From Lenisia limosa (taxonomy: Eukaryota; Breviatea), in assembly GCA_001655205.1 (NCBI GenBank), contig LPNZ01011243.1, forward strand, positions 1 through 41,895: DNA of 41,895 bases, read 5' to 3'. The position numbers were made by a program, and so were the translations under genes. Positions 1 to 10,805 of the stretch are shown in pieces. The stretch's first letter is position 1. Each line of letters starts with the position of its first letter. Below the pieces are notes generated by a model. It was not told the origin of the DNA. It saw only the letters and a list, made by a program, of their open reading frames with translations, and ran no database searches.

Positions 1-52
1 ACCCAATCATTTGCCTTACAACTCTGTGCACACAGCTTTCTGCGTGCCTCCC
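1..52 (-). repeat. dispersed ~50-base repeat, copy 1
   Basis: Read on the minus strand, this stretch is nearly identical (a handful of mismatches over about 50 bases) to 35296-35345 read on the plus strand. Both contain ACGCAGAAAGCTGT and AGAGTTGTAAGGCAAATGAT. Both copies are open in the same frame and would read roughly E-V/A-RRKL-x-A-x-SCKANDW, so this may be a fragment of a mobile-element or duplicated coding sequence. It lies downstream of the cullin-like gene on that gene's strand. I do not recognise the peptide. Confidence 0.6.
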
Positions 53-60
53 CAGCATAT

Positions 61-300
61 GATATCATATATATATATATATATATATATACATATCATA
101 GTATACATATCATCGATATACATATAATTACATATGCCATATACCATACTACTTTATTATGTATATGATATATTATATATATGATACATATCATATGATA
201 TTTATAGATATGATAGGTATAATTATTTGATATGCATATTATACATGTATTATCTCTGATATCTATATCGATATAGTATGATATTGAGTTATACTCCAAA
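61..300. repeat. AT-rich TA/ATATC low-complexity tract
   Basis: A perfect (TA)n run at the start passes into about 200 bases of interleaved ATATGATAT / ATATCATAT words that are largely self-complementary. Such DNA can form cruciforms or hairpins. It probably lies in an intron or 3' flank of the minus-strand cullin-like gene, because a possible donor (CCA|GTATAA) sits just to its right at about 309. No coding signal is seen. Confidence 0.8.
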
Positions 301-308
301 ACTCCATT

Positions 309-1817
309 ATACTGGGTTCATAGTTTGACCACACAATTTGCCATCAATACCTTCTGTCTCGGTCATTTTGAGGAGCTTGAATATGATACCAAGAGTGTTA
401 CAATCCAGAAGATTGATATCACCAGTTGCTGGCAGCTTGGAAATAACATAATCCGCACAGACGGAGAGCAGCCTTCTTCTGATCTGTGGAGTTAAGACAG
501 AAGAGAGTAGCCAATTAAGTTCTATGTGAAACAACCAGCTCACAATAACATCTGAAAACGAGAGTAACACATCCGAAGCAAGGGACACTTCACACTCAAT
601 AAACCTTTCCAGGACCTCAGCAAGTTCAGTAAGTGATTCACATCTCTCCATCTAAATTGTCATCAAAGATTAAAGAACGAAATGCAGTAATAAAAGCTGA
701 AACCCACTTCAGTGGTCATGAGGTTACAAACGGCGGTGTAGACGGCTTGTTCAAGCTCAGAATACTGCGGTACTGGTGCACTAGCAATTATTTCACGTCC
801 TGCAAAGTTATTTCTTCCATCAGCAGACTAAAGGTTGTGGCAAGTGTCGTCAACGTTTTGCCTGATAGGCTCGGAGCACCACGGTCAATTGTCAAATAGG
901 CTTGGACAAACTTGTCAATGACATCTGCAGAAATAGGAGACAAGAGGGTTTGCCTCCATTTGAGCTCCAAAATCTAAAAAAAAAAGTCAATACATCACAT
1001 TTCACTTCTCGCTCTATTTGCGCCCTTGGCCCACTGATTTGACTGGCTGACATCCAGCAAAGGGAATGTACCAACGGTTGAGATAACTAAACAGTTTGGT
1101 CAATATTTTCATTTTCTAATGTTTTAGTGGCAGTGGTACACTGAGAATAATATATACATGGAAATGAGAAGGTGCTTATTCGAGAGGGAGAAAAGAGTAG
1201 AATAAAGTTAATGCTTCCCCCACCAACTTGAAAAGGCTGTCCAACACTTGGATTGCTTTTGCTGCTTTTGACCACTCATCTGGAGAATGATTAATATGGC
1301 ATTCCGTGAACTGAGAAGAAGAAGAAAAATATAACAAACACAAAACACAAAAAGGTAAGTTGTACTCAAAGTGTCTGTTGAGTAGTGAATCAAAAATCCA
1401 AATCGCCAACCAGCAAGAACATTAATGATGTTCGAACTTGATTCAATTATTATATTCGAATCTGAGCAGTACTGCTGAAAGACGCTGACCAAACGATCAT
1501 AGAGCTCGGAGCTCACAGAAGACCCTAAATTACATCGAGGAAACAAAAAAAAAATACCTGATGAAGACCACGCAATAGCGTCATGAACACACCTATATTG
1601 TTAATTTTGTGTGTTTGTATCTTAGCTTCAGGATATCCTCAGGCAATAACAAAGGAAAGTCCCACATACGAATAAGCGGAAACATAAGACTCGACAGAGA
1701 CATGTTCGGTTTGTAGGACTGACTCAATCACAGGAAAAAGTTTATCCCTAGGTTAGAAAAAGAAAAAGAATACCAAGCTTCATCAATAGAAAGTGGACTG
1801 CCTCCTGTCGAAGCCAT
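309..1817 (-). CDS. cullin-like protein, N-terminal half (multi-exon, 3' end unresolved)
   Basis: The start ATG is at 1817 and opens with MASTGGSPLSIDEAW. The first intron (1773 downward) joins in phase to DKLFPVIESVLQTEHVSVES, which matches the WDxLxxxIxxVL and ...YVSAYSCVHD start of cullin repeat 1. Later exons give SSELYDRLVSVFQQYCSD (cullin ELYxRLxxFL), SPDEWSKAAKAIQVLDSLFK (like the EWxxYxxAxxxLNxIFxYL helix), ELKWRQTLLSPISADVID (the WRDxLFxPIxxxVxxxxLxLI helix) and IDRGAPSLSGKTLTTLATTF. Cullins are scaffolds of RING ubiquitin ligases; the N-terminal repeats bind the substrate adaptor. The C-terminal cullin-homology and neddylation regions are not visible. The last open exon ends at a stop near 307 or at a possible donor (CCA|GTATAA), so the gene may continue leftward or be divergent. 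The identification rests on pattern similarity only. Exon borders in 640-1100 are not fully resolved. Confidence 0.55.
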
Positions 1818-2112
1818 TGCTAAAATAGAAGTTCCTGGCTGTCTCTTGGTTTACAAACCAATTACAAACAAAAAACAATTCTACACAATTAATAAATGAT
1901 AAAAAAGAGTTTAATGATGACTGAAAGGCACAGGATGGGCAAATTTTGGCAAAAACACAATGATGTGTGATTGCTTTTGATTATTATTATTGAAGGAGGG
2001 GGATTTTTTCAAGTTTTGCTCTTTTCGAACGCTAATTCACCTATTTTTGTCGTATATTTTAGCCTATTGATCATTTAATATCAAATGGAAGACATATTAG
2101 CTTGAATTTAGT
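1818..2112. promoter_or_regulatory. divergent intergenic region, cullin-like gene / LAMMER kinase
   Basis: The 295 bases between two divergent start codons must hold both promoters and 5' leaders. The stretch is AT-rich with several T-runs and a TTATTATTATTG tract around 1980. I see no clear TATA box or recognisable operator, so only its position supports a regulatory role. Confidence 0.35.
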
Positions 2113-4976
2113 ATGTACAACAACCAGTTAAAGCGCGAGAAGCGAAAGGGTGAGGATGAGGAGAGTGAGCGAAAGAGAAGGAAAGAAGAACGGCTTTTAG
2201 AGCTTGAGGTAAGGGAAATGGTTTCGAGTTCTTTTCTGCCTGCTCTTCTAATCGAGTTTCAGAAGAATCCTTCTCCTGAAGTTCGTAAGTACGGTTCTAC
2301 ACAAAAATGCGACGATGATGAAGGTCATTTAATCATAAAACCAGGAGACTACATTACCCATGAATGTAGGTCTCTTCTTCTTCCTTCCCACTCCTATTTA
2401 TCTTCTATTATCCAGCATTTTCATTTTTCCTGTGTTAATTTTTCTAGATAAAGTCATGGGTCAAATTGGAGAAGGTGAGTGATATTGTGTCGATTGCTTT
2501 GGCGCCCTTTCATAGCTGTTCTCCCAGGCCTTATTTTTTTACAACTAATTTTCTTTAGGAACCTTTGGAAGGGTTGTTGAGTGTTGGCAAAGGTCAACAA
2601 CTCAGCGTGTCGCCATCAAGGTCATTAGAAATGTGCCAAGATATCGCGAGGCAGCAAAGTGGGTTCATATGAAATATCCCAGCACGTCTAAAGTTATTTC
2701 CACAAGTCTCTCTCTTTAATTTAAGGGTTTTTGAAACAAATGAAGCGGTTTCCGAATGTGTCTCTTCGTCAATCTCAGGCACCTTTACTTTAAACAATGC
2801 AGGATTGAGATCACTATTGTTGAATTTCTTATGAAGTATGACAAAGCGCAAGAATGGTGAGTGACCTATTTAACACTCAGGTGTTATTATCAAAGGAATA
2901 TAGTTTTCTTTTCCGCGTTTTCGTGGCATTATAAAACATCTTAGGCATTGCATTCGACTGCTCGATCGATTTGACTTCCGAAACCATGTTTGTATGGTAT
3001 TTCCACTCTACGGACTATCTATTTACGACTTCCTCCGAACTAACAAATTCCGGTGAGATATGGGAATGTAAGGTAATCTCTTCTGTTTGATTGCTTCGGC
3101 TTGATTATTGATCTTTTTCATTCAACATTGGCTTCAGTGTTTTATTAGCCAGCCCCTTCCGTCCCGATGACGTTCGCGTCTTTGCGCTCCAACTCACCCG
3201 CGCCACCAGATGTGGGTGTTACTTGACTGTTTCTTACTGAGTTCATTTTTTAGTTATGCACAAACTTCGCCTTATCCACACCGACCTCAAACCTGAAAAC
3301 ATTCTTCTTGAACAGTCCAATTACCGATACGTTTGTTGGGTCAAAAATTCTTGTCTCTCGTCTCTTGTGTGTCTCACAAATGATTTTTGATCAAGTGAAG
3401 CTCTCCAATGTTAACTCTTTAGGATGACAGTGATGGACGACATACGAGAATACCCCTTCTCAAAACACTGAAGGTTGGACAAACTTCTGCGATAAATTGT
3501 ATAATTGCCGTATTGAAAAACATGAGTCTCCCATGTAACTAATTGTGTTTTTGTGTTTTATCTTTTTCCAACCTTTTTATTTATGCAAAGTAATATTCGC
3601 CTTTCGCATAACAGTCCCAGGTTATTGATTTCGGTTCTGCCACATTTGAATACGCCTACCATACTTCCATTGTTTCAACTCGACACTACAGAGCACCTGA
3701 AGTCATTTTAGGTAATTCTTTGGGATAGTGTATGGCTTTGTTTTGAAAGATTCCTTTATTGTGGTGCTTTAAACGATGCCTACATTATTGACCTCCAAGG
3801 CCAAGACTGGTCATACCCGTGTGATATCTGGTCAATAGGGTGCATCTTGGTGGAACTCGTGACTGGGCGGCCGATCTTCAACACCCATGAAAATCTTGAA
3901 CATGTCTGCTTGAGTGGTCTCTTCCTGTTACACCAATCTCTTGTTCTCCGTGCCTTTAATGACCCTTTAGTTGCATATGATGGAGAAGTACCTTGGGCCC
4001 ATCCCCCTTGAATTCAAAAAGAAGTCTAAGTATGAGGGGGGGATTGTCTTTATACTACACTGTGAAATACGTTTGTTGTTTTTATTTGAGTTTAAGAATA
4101 ATAATATAATCTAAGATAACTAATAATTTTGCTTGATTTTGATTAAGCAAAGCTAAAGAAATGTGATAAACTGTATTCATAACACATTTCCCGAATTATC
4201 GTTAGCATTACACTTGGAGGGTGATGCTCATAATTATACCGTCCAGTGAGACCACATAAAGAGTATTTTGTACAAGGAATTCCGTGGTTTTTCTAATATA
4301 TTTACTATCATTGGTGAATGTGAACCGTTGTTCCCCACTCCTTACTGTTTAGTCCCGTGTTGACAAAGTACTTTGACGATAAATGGAACCTCAAACCCGT
4401 AACTTCAAAATCCGGCCAATCCAGAATCGATGCTATTGTTCCGCTCAAGGTATGAACTCGACCTCGTCAACATTGTTTATTCTACTTTTGTTCTCGTTTT
4501 GACAATACAGAATATGAAGTACGACCCTCTGTTTGTAGACGTAGTGTCGAAAATGCTGTGTTTTTGGTAAGCATTTGAGTTTAATAGGCAAAGAGATGGT
4601 TATCATACTACATCGATATAGAGATATAGAACAATAATAATAATATACATAGGGGGGGGGGGGGGNNNNNNNNNNNNNNNNNNNNNNNNNNNNNNNNNNN
4701 NNNNNNNNNNNNNNNNNNNNNNNNNNNNNNNNNNNNNNNNNNNNNNNNNNNNNNNNNNNNNNNNNNNNNNNNNNNNNNNNNNNNNATCCTTCACCATGAC
4801 TACTTCGGCTGTGTTGTGGCCAATTCAATGGACGAATTACTTATTGGTCTACAGCAAAAGGAAATCGAAGAAGTTGGACCCATCCCAAAGGTTGGTGGAC
4901 ATACATATGATACAGTTTATACCCTGACGTGCTGATTTTTCAGGAATTCTTGATGAAGAAGACGGAGTCCCAATAA
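2113..4976 (+). CDS. LAMMER/CLK-family dual-specificity protein kinase
   Basis: Nuclear kinase of the CLK/LAMMER family, which phosphorylates SR splicing factors. A basic Lys/Glu/Arg-rich N-terminus (from ATG 2113) leads to [18 protein letters not shown], equivalent to the linker before CLK kinase domains. Kinase motifs in order are: glycine loop [12 protein letters not shown] with VAIKVIRN (about 2470-2640); [12 protein letters not shown], the LAMMER variant of HRD (about 3280-3310); [12 protein letters not shown], holding the DFG (about 3620); [12 protein letters not shown] (about 3680); [20 protein letters not shown] (about 3820-3880); and, after splicing across a short intron, [14 protein letters not shown], the family signature EHLAMMERxLGPIP (EH ends before 3906; LHMMEK begins near 3972). 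About ten small introns are visible. An assembly gap (4666-4785) removes the end of the kinase C-lobe. The exon after it ([18 protein letters not shown]... to TAA 4976) is taken as the C-terminus because it resumes at a plausible final kinase helix. Confidence 0.9.
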
Positions 4977-5352
4977 ATCCTCTTGTTCAACCCCCTGTAT
5001 TTTTGTGTTTTCTTGCCAGTGCCATTATTATGTATCATCAATGGTTTAGTAAATTGGGCTATTACTTCAAAGCAATCTTGAGAAAATAGGAACCAGCCTT
5101 AGGTGTAAATCCTTGAACCCAGCGCGAACCTCCGAAGAACACAAGGGACCCAGGAAATGATGGCCGAACCGGGACTACTGTCAAAAAAAAACATCACAAT
5201 CATCAATCTCAAAAAACCACAATCCAAAACCAACCCCTCCCCTTTTTTTTAATACTCTTATACTCCAACCAACAAAGTATTTCTCCAGTACATTGAGTTT
5301 ATATGTAGAGGAGAGTGTGAAGGATCAAGAATAGGAGTTCTATAGTGTCGTA
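4977..5352. other. intergenic region between LAMMER kinase and WW/RS gene
   Basis: 376 bases between two genes transcribed in the same direction. It holds the 3' end of the kinase transcript and the promoter/leader of the next gene, and is A/T- and C-rich with poly-A and poly-T runs around 5180-5250. No gene, tRNA or clear signal is seen. Confidence 0.5.
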
Positions 5353-8300
5353 ATGTCTGCACGAAGGAGAGTCTCGTTTAATGAGATCCCCGTTGGACCA
5401 ACGCGCATCAACCAGCGCGAGAGGGAGAGGGAAAGAGAACGGCAAAGGGAGATCGAGAGGGAACAGGTTTGCTGCTCAGAAATCGCCTTTGACTGCTTTC
5501 TGTGCTCATATGTTTGTAATTTAGTATATTAACATAATACTATGGGTTTTTTTTTGTCACTTTCTACTCTTTTGAACAATAACGTTTGCTCTTCTTTATT
5601 GTCTTAGAAGAAGAAAGCCCCACCTGTCAATCCCCTTCTGAGTCTTGTTGGAGGTGATGAAAGTGAACCGCCAACACCAAAGAAGAAAAGTACGAGTGGT
5701 GGTGGATATTTTTAATCTGAAAACTAGATGGACGGTTAACGTTCTTAGAAGTGCTAAAAGTTATGGCTGGCCTCCTTGGGTCGGACTCAGACTCCGATGA
5801 CGACAATTCTGAAGATGATGCTGAAGATGACACCCCCGAAGACGTCCCAGAGAAACGGCCATCGCCTGTCTTCTTTCAGCATGCCATTGGTGGGGATGTG
5901 GGGTTTAACGTTTGTTCTGACTTGTCGTTTCTATTATTATCAAAAGTGTATTCATACCCCCCCTATCTTAGCACTAGTGCACCCCCCAATGTATCAAAGC
6001 ATAACCAGTTTACTATTCAGGCCTGGACTCGGTGCAGAAGACAACGTCCATTCTCAAGCCTCCCTCCTCTGACATCCTGATTGACCACTCGCTCATGACC
6101 GACATGACCGGAAACGATGCCGCTGAATACACTCTCAGCTCGGTTTGGGTGGGGCATTCTAATGAGCTAATAGTAGTGGTATTTGCCTCTGATAGGTCTG
6201 CAGAATATCAAGTTCCGCTCTGAACAACATGAACAACAAGAACAAGGGCCAGCTATCTCCGAGCCATCACCATCCCCGTCACCACCACCCGAGGAGGCCC
6301 GTCCTCCACCTGTTGTTGCTACCCCTACACAAGAGCCTGTCCAGGTTAGCACCTTCAATCGGACTTTTTTTACCAAAGAGGAGTTCAGAAGGTTATGGAT
6401 GGACCAGGTTTTTTCTACGTTTCCACATGTTATCGATAAATACTGGAACTGAGTATCTGACAAAGCAGGTTCGATTTGTTGCGCCATCTTCCGCAGGTCC
6501 GCCCACTTCATTCGCCCGGCCCGATATGCCACGTGCTGAACAGTCGAAACTGGAGAAAACTATGAGGTAAGCAAAATACGGGTTGGTACCGCTGTGATAA
6601 TCAGGTTACATGTGTGCTACATGCCATCAGAGAATCATAGAGAAGATATGTACATGTATATGAGCAAGGGGCCTCAGATCTGGGAATTTTTTTGATGATG
6701 ATTTTTTTCGGAGATCGACTTTTTTAGATTTGTCAAAGATACAGAGATCTGTCGGAGATCTAGCTCGTGGACAATACAAAAACATTTTTGACACTTTTGG
6801 AGTCCGATAGTCGGGAGACCTATCAGAGATCTGGGGATCTTCAACATATCGAATGCTATATCACATTTCATCCGTACGATCTCATGTGTTTAGGGATGAG
6901 GCTTCTTCAGGAATTGTTGAGAAAGTTGAAAGCTCTTCTGGTTTGTGGATACACTTCAAATATTTTAATATAATATACTAATATGATCAGGGGTGTTTTC
7001 TCTTTGGAAAGCACAACCAAATGGATTGTGCAGTGTCATTTTCATGCTAAAATCGACAATGTAGGAAAGTGGGACCATCTTGGAGGAGCATCGACAACTG
7101 TTATCCTTCCGCTGAGTATAGAGGATGAAGCAGACGAGAAAGAAGAGAGTGACGAAGAAGAAAAGCCCATTGCAATGCCATTGGACAGGTATACATATAG
7201 TAGTACTATATATGAATGGTTCATCTTGTTTCCTTTTTATTGGCAACTTGCACTCTGTGCAGACAGTAAATGATTAACAGACTACTATCAATATCTAAAT
7301 ATCATCGAAAAACAGTATATCATATGATATTTCTTTACCATTGCCTCAGGGTTACTGAAGCTTTTGTCACGGGTATTGACGTGATGTTGACACGTTACCC
7401 TCATGAGGACCAAGCATGGGGTGCATCCAGTGACACCGAGGATGAAACTTCTTCACGCAAATGTTGGTTGTTCTGTGAAACTAAATGATATGATATATGT
7501 TTTATTTTGTTGTTTGCTTTGTCATGAATTGCAAACGTCTCAATATTGTTATAAACGGACTAAGCTCCAATATCCTCACTCACCCCACCCCCTCCCCAGC
7601 CGTGGTATCTGAGAAAGACGACACTGCCAGCCTGGAGGAGCTTGTGGCTGAAGTCCGGTCCGGCATGGACTTCGCCCTTCATTCGCTGACAGCCACCATC
7701 TCCCTGGCCGACCGGCTTGGGGGCAAGGAAAAGGTCGAGGCCGACAAGAAGGCCGCCGAACAAAAGGCCCGCGTGGCAGCCCTCAACAAACAGCGCTCTA
7801 AGATGCTCCAAGATGCGAGAAAGGTGGGGATCTTGCTGGGACCGGGTGCTGGACATCTTTGTGTTTCCCTTTGAATGCAGACTGAAAGCGTCAACTTCAG
7901 CTGTGGTGCGACCTTTATCTCAAGGAGTGGTTGAAAGCGCTTTGGGAGGGGCTTTTATTCAGAGGGGGAGACCACCGTTGTACGTTTCTTTATATGAGTG
8001 ATATTGTGGATTCATGCTTTTATTGAAGAAAGTGGACAGAGTCACAAGAGGTATGTAGTGCGGTATCATATTTCGACTGTTTTTCTCCATCAAATGTCAA
8101 GGGAAAATAATGATTCAGCTTCTTAACATATGACACACACTGTCACTTTTCTCATTTTTTAACTTACTCTCAGAAGATCTCATCTTTTATTTTCTTCACA
8201 CATTCAGATTGTCCAACAAGCAGCAAAGCAAGACACCCTTACCCCCACCCCATTCCTACCCCTCGACCCATCCACCCGATCCTCCGACGAACGGATCAGT

Positions 8301-10429
8301 TCTAGCTCAAGGTCTTCGAAGAGGTCGTCAAGCTCGTCGTCTAGGTCGAGATCCAGCTCAAGGTAGACTCGGTCTGGTTTTTGACTTGATATAACTCTAC
8401 ATATATGAATTTATATCAAGTCTGGTCTGGTTTTTGACCCATTAAGCTTCTCGGCCTTCCATTTATGTTTCTTCCTTTTTTATTCAGCAGTGGACGGTCA
8501 TCATCAAGTCGGAGCAGCCGGCGGCATTCGGAGAAGGACTCAGAAGAAAGGTCGTCAAGATCAAAGTCATCACACAGTAGGAGTAGTAGCAAGGGAAATA
8601 GTAGTAGGAGTTCAAGGATTAAAAGGCCAAGGTCTTCATCCAGGTCCAAGTCCCCGGGTTCAAAAAAAAGAAGCAGAAATGAAGATGACAATGCTGAGAT
8701 TGTTGAAGAAGTTATCGTGGAGACCAAGGAGGAAGAAGTCATAGACGTTGAGGAAGGAGAGGTAACTGAAGATGAAAGTGAAGAGAAAAACGAAGTGGAG
8801 GTTGAGGAAAAAAGGGGTGAAGGGGATGGTGAAACTGAATTGAAAAAAGAGGTAAAACCTGAAGAAACAGAGGAGGAGAGAAGGCCAAGAGAAGTTGTGG
8901 AAGAGGTTGAAGTGAAAACGGAGAAACCTGTGTTGAACCTGTTTGGAGGATGTGACAGTGAAGAAGAAGAAGAAGAAGAGAAAAAGAAAGACTTGAAAGA
9001 AACGACTGAGGTAGTTGAGACCAAGGAAGAGAAGAGAGACAACAAAGAAGAAAGGGAAATGAAAGACCATGATTTATCAGTTGAGGCCTTGAAAGAGGAA
9101 GGTGAAGTTGACGAATCAGCGGAGATCTATTCCGAGCTTTCGAAGCTGGAAAAGGCTTTTGACGATGGAGAGTTTGGAGCTGAGCCCGCGCCACCAGTAC
9201 CGATTGAGCCATCAAGATTGGACAAGACTTGTGTTTGGGAGTGCATTGAGTGTCCGTTGCTCCCAACGGGGGTGTGGGTTCAATACCAGAAGAAGCAGGA
9301 GGAAAAACGTGAGAAAGCCGGCAATGAAGTTGATGAGTTCACAGCAATGTTAGAGAAGACTGAGAATGGTGAAGCAAGTGAGGAGAAGCAAGGAAAATGG
9401 GTGTCAGAAGATCAGTTAGAGTTTGAGGAAGCCCAAAGCAACAGGTTCTTGCCTAATTTGGCAGTAGAAGAAATCAAACTACGCGCTCGTATTGAGGTGA
9501 GGTTGGAGTAAGCTTTGTTTAAGGTAGTTCAGTCCTTTTTTTGATTTTGGAAAAAATAAAACTACCCGGCGGAATTCCGAAGGCTCATTGTAATTACTTA
9601 CTTTGACTATTTTTTTCCAAGATCAAAAAAAGGATTGAACCACCTTAAGTCATTCGACTATTCTCATTGCCTTAGGATTGGGAGGAAGGAGCGTTGGCAC
9701 CAGCTTACCTTCGGAACACTCTTCAACGAACATCTGGGACAATTATCGACGTTTTGAAGGCGGCCAGTGAGGGGGGGATTTATCTTAATATTTGAAGGAC
9801 TCCAACTCTATTCTCTCCCTCTTTCTCATAATCTATATTTTACAGACAGCGATTGGGGTTTTCGTTTTTCATCTGCACTGACTTACTTAGATTTACGTTT
9901 GCCCTACAATTGGACAGAAAAAGGAACCGCGTCAATGACGGAGTCTGCGAAGCCTCCACCCCCAGGTTGGGCTATACCTCCTCATTTATCACCCTGCAGA
10001 AGAACTCAATAAGATCTTTATCTTCCCCGAAGTAATTGAGAAGTCTGCTGAAATGTTCCCCCCCGCCCACCCCAAAAACAAAACCGAAGACGCGGCTGAG
10101 TCTGAACAGTGGGTATTGAGGCCTTACACCATTTGCTCTTGGATTGTGTTGCAATCAAGGTTCCTTTCCTTGTAATACTGTATGTTCTCACCCATATTAG
10201 AGATATCACGTCGCAAGCATTTTATTCGGTGTTTGACCAGAACTACAACGCCTACTATTACCTTAACAGATTTACTGTAAGTGGGCGTTCCATATTATGT
10301 CTCTTCTTTAAACAACCATTTTTATTTTGCACCTTCCTCATGTATCACTCATCATTTCAGGGAGACGTGTCATGGACTCCGCCAACATCTGATGAGGTAT
10401 GTTTTTTGGCTCCCAAGCTAATGCGTTAA
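5353..10429 (+). CDS. RS-rich, acidic nuclear protein with C-terminal WW domain
   Basis: A multi-exon gene starting at ATG 5353 (MSARRRVSFNEIPVGPTR, then an RERERERE tract). Segments in order: an acidic/Ser tract GLLGSDSDSDDDNSEDD (about 5770); a Pro-rich stretch (SEPSPSPSPPPEEARPPP, about 6260); a helical part with WIVQCHFHAKIDNVGKWD (about 7020); charged EKDDTASLEELVAEVRSGMD and an Ala/Lys coiled-coil-like helix (7610-7830); an Arg/Ser domain (8290-8660); a long Glu-rich region (8690-9130); and EEIKLRARIE | DWEEGALAPAYLRNTL, spliced over 9496-9676. The last recognised exons build a WW domain: ...QW, then FYSVFDQNYNAYYYLNRFT, then GDVSWTPPTSDE (10206-10395), with the two Trp, the YYY block and the WxxP end. 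WW domains bind Pro-rich ligands. With the RS tract this suggests a pre-mRNA processing role, possibly FNBP4-like. The end is uncertain: there is a stop at 10427, or a donor at about 10396 leading into the gap at 10585-10692. Confidence 0.6.
8371..8437. repeat. 12-base perfect inverted repeat bracketed by 14-base direct repeats (intronic)
   Basis: GACTTGATATAA (8383-8394) and its exact reverse complement (8411-8422) form a hairpin with a 16-base loop. The direct repeat GGTCTGGTTTTTGA occurs at 8371-8384 and again at 8424-8437, on either side. It lies in the intron inside the Arg/Ser domain of the WW gene, just after a donor (AAG|GTAGAC, about 8362). Confidence 0.8.
9519..9648. mobile_element. 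TTAA-flanked inverted-repeat (MITE-like) element, copy A
   Basis: A 130-base unit bounded by TTAA at 9519-9522 and 9645-9648. Just inside are near-perfect terminal inverted repeats of about 36 bases: left GGTAGTTCAGTCCTTTTTTT, right (reverse complement) GGTGGTTCAATCCTTTTTTT, continuing with similar GATTTTGG/GATCTTGG and A-runs. It has no coding capacity. It sits wholly in one intron of the WW/RS gene. A related element occurs at 11443-11902. TTAA flanks are typical of piggyBac-type target sites; assignment to that superfamily is inference. Confidence 0.75.
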
Positions 10430-10805
10430 AGCACGATGAACTGGCCTCTAATTGGATTGTTTCCAGACCAGTTTTTTTAACGAAATCATTCCATAATTTA
10501 GTCAAGAAAAGCAATCCTAACATTCTGAGGTTTCATTTTGATTTAGCGTCTGCTTTGCTAATCATTGCTCATTACCCCCCCCCCNNNNNNNNNNNNNNNN
10601 NNNNNNNNNNNNNNNNNNNNNNNNNNNNNNNNNNNNNNNNNNNNNNNNNNNNNNNNNNNNNNNNNNNNNNNNNNNNNNNNNNNNNNNNNNNNCAACAAAG
10701 CATTGATCTCGTTTCCTTTTCTATTTCTTGTTCTATTAGTTCTATGAGTATTGTATTTCTGGTTTTATCTGAATTGGGAATTAAATTAGTGTATCTACCA
10801 TGGGG

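Noticed and set aside
61-300. Replication origin or centromere-like AT tract
   Set aside because: Similar AT tracts occur in other introns of the window (17637-17836, 33428), so nothing marks it as special.
8416-9070. Long minus-strand Ser/Phe/Leu-rich frames (209 and 136 codons)
   Set aside because: They are complements of the Glu/Arg/Ser-rich coding exon of the WW/RS gene.
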